DNA of 64,000 nt from Neisseriaceae bacterium (GTDB lineage Bacteria; Pseudomonadota; Gammaproteobacteria; Burkholderiales; Neisseriaceae). Made by a program: the position numbers and the translations under genes. Position 1 is the stretch's first letter, and the number at the start of each line of letters is the position of its first letter. Location: assembly GCA_017934045.1 (NCBI GenBank), contig JAGBKK010000040.1, forward strand, positions 1 through 64,000, given 5' to 3'. Positions 40,226 to 49,148 of this stretch are shown piece by piece. The notes under the pieces were generated by a model that saw only the letters and a program-made list of their open reading frames with translations, was not told the origin of the DNA and searched no databases.

Positions 40226-40254
40226 AAAAGACGGCAAAAAGCCGTCTTTTTTGT
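40226..40254. terminator. Bidirectional terminator between alaS and yheT
   Basis: AAAAAGACGGC, loop AAAAA, GCCGTCTTTTTT. The A and T flanks allow termination from both converging genes. Confidence 0.88.
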
Positions 40255-40256
40255 TT

Positions 40257-41195
40257 TCAGGCAGCCTGAAAAAAGTTCATTATCGTTTCAGGCAGCCACG
40301 ATAATTTATCTTGGCGATGATTGTCCATAAACCCCACATGTCCGCCTTGTTGCGGATACATTAAAAATACTTGTTCAGACACTTCATCAACTCTGGGCAA
40401 GGCGTTGGCAGGCATAAAAGGGTCGTTTTGGGCGTTAATCACCACGGTTGGTACAGCAATATTTTTCAAAAATGGTTTGCCTGATGATTGGCGGTAATAA
40501 TCCATAGCGTCTTTGAAACCGTGGAGTGGTGCGGTAAAACGATCATCAAAATCTTTGAGTGTGCGACAGTGTTGCCAGTCAGTATGGGGCATTATTTGGC
40601 GTGCTTTGGGAATCAGCGTTTTCAAAAAATAGGGCATATAAACCGTGCGTGCAAAAGGTAAGCCCAAGGCTTGTGTGGCAATGATTAAATCCAACGGTGC
40701 AGACACCACGGCTGCGGCTTGGCAGGTAGCCTGAACCCCTATTTCGCCCAAATATTTAGCCAAAGCATTACCACCCAAAGACACGCCTACAACAAACGGT
40801 TTTTTGCCTGTTTCTTGATGTAACTTATTCAAAACAAAGCCAATTTCCGCAGAATCGCCTGAATGATAAAACACAGGAGCGGTATTTTCTACACCACCAC
40901 AACTTCTGAAATGCACCACCACAAAAGGTAGATTATGCTGTTTGGCAAAGCGTGCAAAGGCTTGGGCGTAATGACTTTGCGAACTGCCTTCTAAACCGTG
41001 AAACAGCACAATCAGCGGTTTTTGCGAATCGCCGTCAATAAAATCATAAGCAACTTGCGTTTGTCCTGTGGAATCTAAACGCAATTCTCTTCTAAATTCA
41101 ATGAGTTGTGTGGTATAGAATTTAGCGGCAATGGTTTGTAAGTGTCCGCCTTTTAAAAATGGTGGAGCTGAATAATTAGATTGAATTAACGGCAT
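40257..41195 (-). CDS. YheT family alpha/beta hydrolase
   Basis: The 312-aa hydrolase has the oxyanion segment FHGLEGSSQSHYAQ, the nucleophile elbow GVSLGGNALAKYLGE and a late His in QQGGHVGFMD, which fits the COG0429/YheT group. The substrate is unknown. The stop and the last residues (NFFQAA) come from an uptake sequence (40258-40274). Its start overlaps the end of the upstream nuclease gene by 10 bp. Confidence 0.9.
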   Translation of the reverse strand: MPLIQSNYSAPPFLKGGHLQTIAAKFYTTQLIEFRRELRLDSTGQTQVAYDFIDGDSQKPLIVLFHGLEGSSQSHYAQAFARFAKQHNLPFVVVHFRSCGGVENTAPVFYHSGDSAEIGFVLNKLHQETGKKPFVVGVSLGGNALAKYLGEIGVQATCQAAAVVSAPLDLIIATQALGLPFARTVYMPYFLKTLIPKARQIMPHTDWQHCRTLKDFDDRFTAPLHGFKDAMDYYRQSSGKPFLKNIAVPTVVINAQNDPFMPANALPRVDEVSEQVFLMYPQQGGHVGFMDNHRQDKLSWLPETIMNFFQAA

Positions 41196-41830
41196 TTTTT
41201 TGTTTTTTTCTGTAATTTAATTTTAAGTTGTTCTAATTCATCAGAAAATTGACAAATGTTATTTTGTAATGCGTTAATGATATTTTCATCTCTTGGCATA
41301 GTTACCATAAAAAATGGTTGTTTTTTATATTCAGGACAAAAACTCACAAAATCCCAAGTTTGATAATTGGTTAGCCACAAACAACCTTGAATTTGTAATA
41401 AATATTTAGTCGGCACTTTTTGATGATGGATATAGTCAATATGATTATTGATTTTGGGGCATTTTATTTCTAATCCTTTGCGTAAATTTGGCATTAAACC
41501 GTCAGGACTGGCTAATATTTTATGTTTTCCTTGATACCACACACCACCAACTTCATAAACTTGATTTTTTATTGTTTTTTCATAGAGTTGGCGTGCAGTG
41601 CTTTCTAATAAAACACCGCGTTTCATATCTTCTGATTGAAAGTCAAAATAAGGGATTTGCGTGATATGTTCTTCTAATAATTCGTATAAAAATTTTTGTT
41701 TTTGTTGCGATTGTTTGCATTTAGTGGTCATAATTTTATGAAAACGACTGGCAGTAGGAATGCCTAAACGAGCAGTTTTCCATTCGTCTGTTCCTTGTTG
41801 GCAATGCAATAATTGTAAATCGGCAAACAT
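41186..41830 (-). CDS. YqaJ-type recombinase/exonuclease
   Basis: The 214-aa protein matches the YqaJ/lambda-exonuclease group of PD-(D/E)XK nucleases: QQGTDEWKTARLGIPTASRFHKIM near the N-terminus, GVLLESTARQLYEK, ASPDGLM (Asp) and LEIKCPK (ExK). Such enzymes work with single-strand annealing proteins in phages. No annealase or other phage gene is adjacent, so it is probably a domesticated or leftover phage gene. It lies beside tRNA-Ala. AGGAAA precedes the start. Confidence 0.85.
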   Translation of the reverse strand: MFADLQLLHCQQGTDEWKTARLGIPTASRFHKIMTTKCKQSQQKQKFLYELLEEHITQIPYFDFQSEDMKRGVLLESTARQLYEKTIKNQVYEVGGVWYQGKHKILASPDGLMPNLRKGLEIKCPKINNHIDYIHHQKVPTKYLLQIQGCLWLTNYQTWDFVSFCPEYKKQPFFMVTMPRDENIINALQNNICQFSDELEQLKIKLQKKTKKCR

Positions 41831-41947
41831 CGTGTTTATTTCCTATTTTTCAGGCTGCCTGAATAAAATCAGCATTGTATCAAATAAAAATCATTGTTTG
41901 GGCTTGCATTATTGGGCTATCTGTGGCTATAATCCGCCCTAATTTTT

Positions 41948-42023
<76 letters not shown>

Positions 42024-42112
42024 TAGATTAAATTTTTTACTCCTTTCGTTTTTATCTCTCTTTCTTTGGGCTACTCTATTGGGTAGCCGTTTTTTTGATA
42101 AAGGACACAACA

Positions 42113-42496
42113 ATGCGACTTTTACACACTATGATTCGTGTGGGTAACTTGCAACGCTCGCTTGATTTTTACACCCAAGTTTTGGGTATGAAATTATTAC
42201 GCCAACAAGATTATCCAGACGGCAAATTTACCTTGGCGTTTGTGGGATATGGCGAAGAAATCGATCATACCGTGATTGAATTGACTTATAACTATGACAC
42301 CGATCATTACGATTTGGGCAATGCTTTTGGACATATTGCGATTGAAGTGGAAAATGCCGCAAAAGCTTGCGATGACATTCGTCAAAAAGGAGGAAAAGTG
42401 GTGCGAGAAGCAGGAGCAATGAAACACGGCACCACCATTATTGCTTTCGTGGAAGACCCTGACGGTTATAAAATAGAGTTAATTCAAAAAGCATAA
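42113..42496 (+). CDS. gloA: Lactoylglutathione lyase (glyoxalase I)
   Basis: GloA converts the methylglyoxal-glutathione adduct to S-lactoylglutathione. The 127-aa protein has the four metal ligands at the E. coli positions: His5, Glu56, His74 and Glu122. GGACACAACA precedes ATG 42113, which gives the family start; the frame back to 42095 is not needed. Confidence 0.96.
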   Translation: MRLLHTMIRVGNLQRSLDFYTQVLGMKLLRQQDYPDGKFTLAFVGYGEEIDHTVIELTYNYDTDHYDLGNAFGHIAIEVENAAKACDDIRQKGGKVVREAGAMKHGTTIIAFVEDPDGYKIELIQKA

Positions 42497-42544
42497 TTTT
42501 TAACTTTACTTTGTTCGTTGAACAATGTTTCAGGCAGCCTGAAT

Positions 42545-43159
42545 ATGTTTCCTAAATTGATTGCACCATTAAAATTTTACGCCGTTGTCCCCACCGCCGA
42601 CTGGGTGATTCGTATGATTAACGCAGGGGCGAACACCGTTCAGTTGCGTTGTAAAGACTTGTCAGGCAAGGCTTTGTATGACGAAATTCGCCGTTGTGTT
42701 GAAGCTGTCCAAGGCACGCAAACACAACTTTTTATCAACGACCACTGGCAAGCGGCGATTGATTGTGGGGCGTATGGCGTGCATTTAGGGCAGGAAGATT
42801 TGGACAGTGCAGATTTAAACGCTATTCATAACGCTGGTGTGCGATTGGGCATTAGCACCCATTCGGACGCAGAACTCGCACGAGCCTTATCGTTAAATCC
42901 ATCTTATGTTGCCTGCGGTGCAATTTTTCCCACCACCACCAAACAAATGCCCACCGCACCACAAGGCTTGGAACGCTTGCGACATTATGTCAAACAAGCA
43001 GGCACAACGCCTACGGTTGCAATCGGCGGCATTGATTTATCCAACGCCCAAGCGGTGTTAGATTGCGGCGTATCGTCTTTGGCTGTGGTGCGTGCGGTTA
43101 CGAACGCGTCAAATCCTGAACAAGTGGTGAAAGATTTTCAGGCGTTGTGGGGGGAATAA
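42545..43159 (+). CDS. thiE: Thiamine-phosphate synthase
   Basis: ThiE joins the thiazole and pyrimidine halves of thiamine. The 204-aa barrel shows FYAVVPTADWV, ANTVQLRCKDL, LFINDHWQAAIDCGAYGVHLGQEDL, GISTHSDAEL, GAIFPTTTK and VAIGGI. ATG 42545 was chosen; the track start at 42518 is a TTG that would translate an uptake sequence (VSGSLN). No strong ribosome-binding site is visible. No other thi gene is nearby. Confidence 0.94.
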   Translation: MFPKLIAPLKFYAVVPTADWVIRMINAGANTVQLRCKDLSGKALYDEIRRCVEAVQGTQTQLFINDHWQAAIDCGAYGVHLGQEDLDSADLNAIHNAGVRLGISTHSDAELARALSLNPSYVACGAIFPTTTKQMPTAPQGLERLRHYVKQAGTTPTVAIGGIDLSNAQAVLDCGVSSLAVVRAVTNASNPEQVVKDFQALWGE

Positions 43160-43300
43160 ATGTTTTCAGGCTGCCTGAAAATCCCTGTGGTCATTGCGAG
43201 CCGTGCCATAAGCACGGCGTGGCAATCTCCTTATTCGGAGAGCAGATTTTTTGAATATTTTCAGGCAACCTGAAAAATAAATCATTAGGAGTTTTTTATA
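43160..43300. repeat. Uptake sequence and REP-like unit after thiE
   Basis: TCATTGCGAGCCGTGCC...GGCAATCTCC (43191-43230) is flanked by uptake motifs at about 43164-43180 and a variant (AGGCAACCTGAA) at about 43262-43273. No gene is present. Confidence 0.8.
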
Positions 43301-44254
43301 ATGAAAAATACTTTTATTTTAATAATAATGTTATTAACATTAACAGCCTGTTCATCAGAAGATAGAGTGAATTTTGTATTAAAAATAATGGGGAAAGGCA
43401 ATGTAAAATATCTTCCCCCTGATACTCCTTTACCTGAAAAGCCAAAAATTACGCTTAATTTTCTAACAAATGAAGAAATTGCTGATAAAGTTGCTGAAAA
43501 TAATCAATATATCGAAAATAAAATTATTCAAAAAGACGGTTCAACCGTTTATTATTTTACAAAAGAAAAAGATAAAAATGATAAAACCATTTATTCACTA
43601 ACAAATGACAAACAAACTGCACAATTTTATCGTGTTGTTTTAGGCAAAACAGCAGAAAATTATTGTGTTGTCCAAGATTTTTATATCAATAATAAGAAAA
43701 GAACAGAAAAACACATTATTTTAGATACAGATTGCACAAAACATTTATCTACAAATAGCAATGTAAGTAGTAGAAAAAATAAAAACTTTTCCACATTTAT
43801 TGTGTATGAACCACAAGATAAAATATCTGTAATTGACAATCTCGATAGAAAAAACAAAATAAGAAATATGTATTTTTATAAAGACGGAAAAGAAGATATG
43901 ATTATTCATTTTGATTTTAATTTAAATCAACAATTAGCACTATTTTTTGATATGGATAAAGAAAATCCAGATATAACTATTAGAAAATTTAATGAACAAC
44001 AATTATTCTATGCAGCAGAAATTCGCTATCATTTGGTTAATGATTTCTTTAAGAGTTGGAAAACAAAAGCAATAGAATGGAAAGATATTGATTTAAACAA
44101 CAATGCTTACTCTTATGTATTTTGGGGTATCAATGATAGTAAAAAAACAAGAGTAGTTTTTAAATATTCAGGAAAAAAAGAAGAACAAATAAATAGTTTT
44201 AAAGAAAAGTATCAACAGTTTATCAATTCCAAAAAAATGATTGATAGACCCTAA
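43301..44254 (+). CDS. Hypothetical lipoprotein
   Basis: The 317-aa product has a lipoprotein signal peptide (LTAC, Cys17). The rest is Lys/Asn-rich, without recognised domains. It is very AT-rich compared with thiE and yggT on either side, and it is bounded by REP and uptake repeats, so it was probably acquired. TTAGGAG gives a good ribosome-binding site. Confidence 0.75.
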   Translation: MKNTFILIIMLLTLTACSSEDRVNFVLKIMGKGNVKYLPPDTPLPEKPKITLNFLTNEEIADKVAENNQYIENKIIQKDGSTVYYFTKEKDKNDKTIYSLTNDKQTAQFYRVVLGKTAENYCVVQDFYINNKKRTEKHIILDTDCTKHLSTNSNVSSRKNKNFSTFIVYEPQDKISVIDNLDRKNKIRNMYFYKDGKEDMIIHFDFNLNQQLALFFDMDKENPDITIRKFNEQQLFYAAEIRYHLVNDFFKSWKTKAIEWKDIDLNNNAYSYVFWGINDSKKTRVVFKYSGKKEEQINSFKEKYQQFINSKKMIDRP

Positions 44255-44290
44255 TTTTCAGGCAGCCTGAAAACAAAAAAGGTATCAAAA

Positions 44291-44854
44291 ATGCTTTTAA
44301 TTCAAATCATTGAACTAATTACACTCACTTGGGTAAGTGTTTTATTATTGAGGTTTTTCTTGCAACGCGGCGGATTAAGCGTGTCGCACCCATTGGCACA
44401 ACTCTCAATGACGCTTACCGATTGGATTGCTCGTCCTGCACGCAAAATCATTCGCCCTGTCAAAGGTTGGGACACCGCTTTGCCTGCGGCAGCGTTTGTG
44501 GTGTTGCTGTTGGTGCAAATGGCGTTAATTGTGGTGCGTTTGGCAATGGGGGGCAGTTTTCAGGCAGCCCAAGTGCCGTATGCGGTGATGAACAGCATTT
44601 TATATCTCACCCAAGCGGCGGCATACGCCCTGATTGCTTGCCTGATTATTCAAATGGTATTGAGTTTTGCCGACCCTTATAATCCGCTGATGAATACGGT
44701 GTGCAATGTTCTGCGACCTTTTACCTACCCATTTCGCTTTTTAAGAATAGGACGAATCGACTTTTCAGGCAGCCTGATTTTTATCGCCCTGTGGCTTTAC
44801 ACAGGCGTTGCCGTGCCGTATTTACGCTATTTATTAAGAGTGTGGCTGTTTTGA
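44291..44854 (+). CDS. YggT family integral membrane protein
   Basis: The 187-aa protein has two YGGT repeats: each has hydrophobic helices followed by a conserved segment (LTDWIARPARKIIRPVKGWD in the first, FADPYNPLMNTVCNVLRPF in the second). YggT proteins are linked to osmotic stress and cell-division membrane functions, but the role is unclear. An uptake sequence is read in frame (SGSLIF, about 44766). Confidence 0.9.
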   Translation: MLLIQIIELITLTWVSVLLLRFFLQRGGLSVSHPLAQLSMTLTDWIARPARKIIRPVKGWDTALPAAAFVVLLLVQMALIVVRLAMGGSFQAAQVPYAVMNSILYLTQAAAYALIACLIIQMVLSFADPYNPLMNTVCNVLRPFTYPFRFLRIGRIDFSGSLIFIALWLYTGVAVPYLRYLLRVWLF

Positions 44855-44879
44855 TTTTGCTTTCAGGCAGCCTGAAAGA

Positions 44880-45200
44880 TTACACATGAAAACTTTCACC
44901 GCAACCGCAAGTTGCCGTGGCGTTGGGATTTTCAAATTTAAAGCCCTCTTGCAAGCCTTCTTTGACATAGTCCAACTGTGTGCCGTCCAAATACACCAAA
45001 CTTTTGGCATCGACAAACACTTTAATGCCGTTATTGTCGAATACTTGATCGTTTTCATCTGGCGTATCGACAAATTCCAATGTGTAAGCCATACCAGAAC
45101 AGCCGCTGGTTTTCACGCCAATGCGAACGCCTTGCCCTTTGCCCCTTTTTTCCAAAAAACGGCGAATGTGGTTGGCGGCTTTGTCGGTTAAAGTAATCAT
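44880..45200 (-). CDS. iscA: Iron-sulfur cluster assembly protein IscA
   Basis: The 106-aa A-type carrier has the three conserved cysteines ([11 protein letters not shown], about residue 34, and CGCGESFHV at the end) and the E. coli-like stretch [23 protein letters not shown]. It carries Fe-S clusters to target proteins. No other isc gene is adjacent in the window. It is divergent from the ferredoxin reductase gene. Confidence 0.95.
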   Translation of the reverse strand: MITLTDKAANHIRRFLEKRGKGQGVRIGVKTSGCSGMAYTLEFVDTPDENDQVFDNNGIKVFVDAKSLVYLDGTQLDYVKEGLQEGFKFENPNATATCGCGESFHV

Positions 45201-45213
45201 TTTTTTTCCTTAC

Positions 45214-45241
45214 TTGAAATATGTTTCACAGGCGTTATTAT
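45214..45241 (+). promoter_or_regulatory. Candidate promoter of the ferredoxin reductase gene
   Basis: TTGAAA (45214-45219) and TATTAT (45236-45241) are spaced by 16 bp in the iscA-fpr divergent gap, 38 bp before the fpr start. Confidence 0.4.
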
Positions 45242-45279
45242 AGTACAATGTACGCTTAACAGACTATTTTTATCAAGCA

Positions 45280-46044
45280 ATGAACGACAAATTTAGCGAA
45301 CAAACCGTTTTGTGGGTGAAACGCCACTCTGATAAGCAAATGACTTTTGCCATTACGCGTCCTGCCGATTACCGCTTTGCCGCAGGGCAGTTTTCGCGTT
45401 TAGGGTTTAAAGACGGAAACGGCTTTATTTGGCGTGCGTATTCGATTATGTCGCCCGAATACGCCGATACACTTGATTATTTTGCCATACTCATTCAAGG
45501 CGGCGAAATGAGCGAATATCTATGCAACCTGAAAATGGGCGACACGGTTTTATTAGACAAAAACGCCACAGGATTTTTCTTACCGCAACGATTTATTGAC
45601 GGAAAACAATTAGTGATGTTATCCACAGGTTCGGGCATTGCCCCATTTTTGTCGCATATTAGGCAGCCTGAAATTCGCGAACGCTTTGACAGCATTGTGT
45701 TGGTGCATAGCGTGTCTTTCCAAGACGATTTAATTTTTTCAGGCAGCCTGAAAGACGCTTTGGCAGATGATCCATTGGTGGGCGAATTTTGTAAGCAATT
45801 TCAATATATTCCCATTACCACACGCGAAACAGGAGACGGCTTACACGCACGCATTCCTGAATTATTGCGAAGTGGTGCATTGGAAAAAGCCTGCGGCTTT
45901 GAATGGACAAAACAAGACACGCGTTTTATGGTGTGTGGCAATCCGCAAATGGTGGAAGACACTTTGCGAACCCTAATCGAATTGGGCTATCAACTGCACC
46001 GCAACCGCACGGCAGGTCAGGTGATTGTGGAGAATGGGTTTTAG
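45280..46044 (+). CDS. fpr: Ferredoxin--NADP reductase
   Basis: The 254-aa FNR has the FAD-binding RAYSIMSP motif (about residues 51-58), the NADP-binding STGSGIAPFLS (about 110-120) and a late CGNPQMVEDT. It transfers electrons between NADPH and ferredoxin or flavodoxin. Two uptake sequences are translated in frame (RQPEIRERF at about 45663 and FSGSLKDAL at about 45738). Confidence 0.94.
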   Translation: MNDKFSEQTVLWVKRHSDKQMTFAITRPADYRFAAGQFSRLGFKDGNGFIWRAYSIMSPEYADTLDYFAILIQGGEMSEYLCNLKMGDTVLLDKNATGFFLPQRFIDGKQLVMLSTGSGIAPFLSHIRQPEIRERFDSIVLVHSVSFQDDLIFSGSLKDALADDPLVGEFCKQFQYIPITTRETGDGLHARIPELLRSGALEKACGFEWTKQDTRFMVCGNPQMVEDTLRTLIELGYQLHRNRTAGQVIVENGF

Positions 46045-46063
46045 TTTTTCAGGCAGCCTGAAA

Positions 46064-47029
46064 TTATTTAATTTTCTTTTCCTTTTTATAATTTTCCATT
46101 TCTTCTTCATTAAAGACCTTATCAAATTCTTTTTCATATCTTCCTTTATTTTTATGGTCATACTCGTGAATTGTTTTGAGAAAATCTTGAAAATTAGGAT
46201 TTTTAGCTGATAACTCATTCATTACAATATAATCTAATTTTGGTTTGAATTGAGCAGAAACCAAAATTTCACTTTGTGCAGGTTCTTCAATATTAAGACG
46301 AATAACGCCAATACCAAAAGATTGATTAGAGCGTTTAATTAACTCTAATAAATCTTCATCTATATCTGCGGCAACCAAATAACCCTCATTTGCCCAACTG
46401 CTGTTACTCACTGCTTGGAAATAACACTCACGGAAATTAGCAACCGTTAATTCTTTTTTTAATTCAAAGGAATAAATTTTAATCGGCAATTTATCATATC
46501 GCCCAATAAATTGACTAACTTCATTATCAAACTCACTATATTCAAAATTAACTGCCACAATATCTGGATACAACCACTTATCTGTGCCACTTTTTGATTT
46601 TCTACTTTCTTCGTGAAAAATAGTTTTTGAAAAAGCATAAAAATCATCACTACTAAAAAGAAAACTTACCAATAATGGGTGTAGATTTCTTTCATTAAAT
46701 GATGATTTACTTTCATTACATTTAGGTACAACTGTTTCAGTAACATTATTTTTTATAATATCTTGATTTTTAAGTTTAATCAATAATTTTGGCTTTTGTT
46801 GAACAATTTCAAAAATAGTATTTGGATCAAATCTTAAATTTATATAAATATCTCTTGCAAAAGAACTCTTTGGCGTTTTTCCGCCATAAGCGATCCTATC
46901 GCCATATCCCTTTTGAATTGCTAAATCATATATTTGATTAGGATTTAACGGGCGTTTTTCTTCTTCCAAAATCTCTTTTGTAATATCAAAAGCAATTTGA
47001 TATGCTGGTTTTTTGTTATTGCGTGCCAT
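46064..47029 (-). CDS. HARE-HTH / HrgA-like (COG2958) protein
   Basis: The 321-aa product opens with a HARE-HTH type helix-turn-helix region (about residues 10-75: AFDITKEILEEEKRPLNPNQIYDLA). The C-terminal half has the pattern PDIVAV ... YSFELKKE ... FQAVSNSSWANEGYLVA, compatible with a PD-(D/E)XK nuclease core as in the COG2958/HrgA group. H. pylori hrgA replaces a restriction gene. The basic tail is Lys/Glu-rich. AT-rich codons and position beside toxin and TIR genes suggest a defence role, but the nuclease assignment is inference. Confidence 0.7.
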   Translation of the reverse strand: MARNNKKPAYQIAFDITKEILEEEKRPLNPNQIYDLAIQKGYGDRIAYGGKTPKSSFARDIYINLRFDPNTIFEIVQQKPKLLIKLKNQDIIKNNVTETVVPKCNESKSSFNERNLHPLLVSFLFSSDDFYAFSKTIFHEESRKSKSGTDKWLYPDIVAVNFEYSEFDNEVSQFIGRYDKLPIKIYSFELKKELTVANFRECYFQAVSNSSWANEGYLVAADIDEDLLELIKRSNQSFGIGVIRLNIEEPAQSEILVSAQFKPKLDYIVMNELSAKNPNFQDFLKTIHEYDHKNKGRYEKEFDKVFNEEEMENYKKEKKIK

Positions 47030-47058
47030 TTTCTTACTCCTTATTCAATTAAACACCC

Positions 47059-47142
47059 TTTCAGGCTGCCTGAAAATCAAAAAGTCCGTTCTCCATAACA
47101 AGGAGATTGCCAAGCCGTGATTTTATCACGGCTCGCAATGAC
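47059..47142. repeat. 84-bp direct repeat, left copy flanking the defence cassette
   Basis: Starts with TTTCAGGCTGCCTGAAAATC and ends at TCGCAATGAC. It matches 49149-49232 at 82 of 84 positions, the mismatches being CAAGCC/CACGCC and GGCTCGC/GGATCGC. It combines an uptake sequence and a REP-like unit. Confidence 0.92.
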
Positions 47143-47172
47143 AGAAGTGCTTTCAGGCTACCTGAAAAATAA

Positions 47173-47499
47173 TCACGGCATTTTTTGCAAGCGTTTTTCG
47201 GCGACTTGATACACTTCTTCGTTATGACGCAAGCCGATAACAATCATTTGCATGGTGCTTTCGGTGCGAATTAAGCGATAAACCGCTCGCAAACCTGATG
47301 ATTTCAACTTAATTTTAAGGCAACCTGAAAGATTGATATTTCCTTTATTGCCCAAAGGCTTACCATATCCGCCCTCGTAGTCTGGCAGTGGGTTTTGGCG
47401 AACTTTTTCAATGGCACGACGCATTGCTAACCATTGTGAGTTATCCAAATTCTTTATATCTTTTCGTGCTTCTGGAATATAATCAATCGCCCACTTCAT
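47173..47499 (-). CDS. RelE/ParE family toxin
   Basis: The 108-aa product has the family pattern: DYIPEARKDIKNLDN near the N-terminus, YGKPLGNK and SGLRAVYRLIRTES, then a short C-terminal strand and helix. It is expected to be an mRNA-cleaving or gyrase-inhibiting toxin; which one cannot be told. Its start overlaps the antitoxin stop by 4 bp (ATGA). A degenerate uptake sequence is read in frame as LSGCLK at about 47317-47333. Confidence 0.87.
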   Translation of the reverse strand: MKWAIDYIPEARKDIKNLDNSQWLAMRRAIEKVRQNPLPDYEGGYGKPLGNKGNINLSGCLKIKLKSSGLRAVYRLIRTESTMQMIVIGLRHNEEVYQVAEKRLQKMP

Positions 47500-47819
47500 T
47501 CCAACTCCACATTTTCAAAGCCTTTTAAGTCTTCGGCGGTAATGCCAAATTCTTTATCAATTTCTTCTTGCGAAATTACTTTTTTAGGATCGAAATTTTT
47601 TAAGCGTTCTTCCACCATTAGGGCAAGTTGTGCGTCTTCTAATTCGTCCATTAACTTGGTGTATTCGTCAGGCGAGAGCAAAACGCATTCGGGGGTGTTG
47701 TTTTTCATCACCACTTTTGCCCCAAAGCGTTTGACTTCGTCAAAAATTTTCCCTGCTTGACCACGATTAAATAAAGAAATAGACACCGTATTGCGTATAG
47801 CTGAAACCACAGAAGTCAT
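47496..47819 (-). CDS. Phd/YefM family antitoxin
   Basis: The 107-aa product has the Phd/YefM DNA-binding N-terminal pattern (SISLFNRGQAGKIFDEVKRFGAKVVMKNNTPECVLLSPDEY, cited by residues about 13-53) and an acidic, flexible C-terminal half that would wrap the toxin. AAGGAG precedes the start. It is upstream of and translationally coupled to the toxin gene, the usual order for type II systems. Confidence 0.87.
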   Translation of the reverse strand: MTSVVSAIRNTVSISLFNRGQAGKIFDEVKRFGAKVVMKNNTPECVLLSPDEYTKLMDELEDAQLALMVEERLKNFDPKKVISQEEIDKEFGITAEDLKGFENVELE

Positions 47820-48132
47820 TTGAATGCTCCTTATTAAAATAGATATATTATTGTAAGATTTTACGGTGAATTTATCAATAAATAAGTCGATAAATTTGTT
47901 TCAGGCTGCCTGAAAGGCTTTACTGTCATTGCGAACGAAGCAGTAAGGCGTAGCGTGGCAATCTCTTTATTGTTTAGATAGATTAAAACTTTTCAGGTTA
48001 CCTGAAACCATTAAATCCGTTCCATAGCAAGAAGATTGCCGTGCCTTGCGTTGCAAGACTCGCAATGACGAGTTCCCTGCATGGAAAATGCTTTCAGGCT
48101 GCCTGAAAATTTTATTTTTGTAAATTTAATTT
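47820..48132. repeat. Repeat-bearing gap between antitoxin and TIR gene
   Basis: The gap holds REP-like units at 47926-47965 and 48031-48070 and uptake sequences at about 47899 and 48095, plus a one-base variant (CAGGTTACCTGAA) at about 47995. No gene was found. Confidence 0.8.
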
Positions 48133-48663
48133 TTAAGGATAATATTTTTTTATTGCTTCCGATAAATCACTTATTGCCTTTGATAATTCATTTACGGATT
48201 TCGATAATTTATCATTTAAATATTTACAACTTAACTCTTTAATCGCATTTACAATAGAATTTGTATTCCATTTGACTACTATATCTGCATTATCCTTAAC
48301 CACTTGGGAAGTTCTTTCACTTCCCCAGTATTCAATGGCGATAATTTTTTTATCCATAGATTTTGCCAGTTCAATTTCTATGTTAATCCATTTACTATAT
48401 GTTGCATATACGCCTGCTAATATCAACACACAACTTGCAGGTTGCATTTGTTTTCGGATTGCTTCTTTGAGTTTTTTATCATCATCAGCACTATGAACTG
48501 GGTCATCTTTGGGAACAGAATAATTTTTGTATTTGAATTTATCACTTTCCTTTATAGTATTATCTTTTTCATCTTCTTCAACTTTTTTATCAAGCAAATT
48601 GATAAGTCCTTGATATTGATTTGAATAAGACCAAGAATGGCTGATGAATAAGTTGTAAGTCAT
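48133..48663 (-). CDS. TIR-like (ThsB/DUF1863-type) domain protein
   Basis: The 176-aa protein begins YNLFISHSWSYSNQYQGLINLLDK, has a middle LKEAIRKQMQPASCVLILAGVYATYSKWINIEIELAKSMDKKIIAIEYWG (cited by residues about 65-113) and a helical tail. This is the flavodoxin-like TIR/DUF1863 fold used by Thoeris ThsB to make signal nucleotides from NAD. AAGGAG precedes the start, 12 bp after the membrane-protein gene, so the two form an operon. A defence role is inferred. Confidence 0.8.
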   Translation of the reverse strand: MTYNLFISHSWSYSNQYQGLINLLDKKVEEDEKDNTIKESDKFKYKNYSVPKDDPVHSADDDKKLKEAIRKQMQPASCVLILAGVYATYSKWINIEIELAKSMDKKIIAIEYWGSERTSQVVKDNADIVVKWNTNSIVNAIKELSCKYLNDKLSKSVNELSKAISDLSEAIKKYYP

Positions 48664-48675
48664 GGTAATACTCCT

Positions 48676-49125
48676 TTAACAAGAAATAATAGAAAACATA
48701 TAGATAAGATATAAAACTGAAAAAACAAGGGGTAAATAACTTTCTATTTTTGTGAAATTTTTGTATTTTTCTTCACTATTTTTTAGTTCGTTTAATCTTT
48801 CCCATTCATCTTTAAATGGTTGTAATGGTAATTTTTCTTCAATTTCATTGATAATTTCAAACTTTATTTTATTCAGTGTTTTGAAATTTTTTATCAGCAA
48901 AAACCATAAAAAACAAATACCCATACCAAAAATAAGTATAACAAACTTACTTATATTTTCTATGGAAGAAATAGACGAAACAGCGGTGATAATCGCCAAA
49001 TTTAGAGTAATAAAAACATTATTCGTTGTGTCTCTTCTTTGACTTATATTATTAGCCATTTCCACACAAGTTTGCCATTGAGACAAAATAACCTGTTGTT
49101 TATTTGTTTCTTGTTCATCAATCAT
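48676..49125 (-). CDS. Membrane protein paired with the TIR gene
   Basis: The 149-aa protein has an N-terminal soluble helix (QVILSQWQTCVEMANNISQRRDTTNNVF), two central transmembrane segments (about 38-58 and 63-80), a charged coiled-coil stretch (about 81-125) and a C-terminal hydrophobic helix (about 130-148). It looks like a small membrane effector, for example of the SLATT kind, but family membership is not proven. It is directly upstream of the TIR gene. AAGGA precedes the start. Confidence 0.75.
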   Translation of the reverse strand: MIDEQETNKQQVILSQWQTCVEMANNISQRRDTTNNVFITLNLAIITAVSSISSIENISKFVILIFGMGICFLWFLLIKNFKTLNKIKFEIINEIEEKLPLQPFKDEWERLNELKNSEEKYKNFTKIESYLPLVFSVLYLIYMFSIISC

Positions 49126-49148
49126 TTTTCAATCCTTTATCTAAAACT

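Noticed and set aside
42518..42544. TTG start of ThiE
   Set aside because: The nine extra residues come from an uptake sequence; ATG 42545 gives the normal N-terminus.
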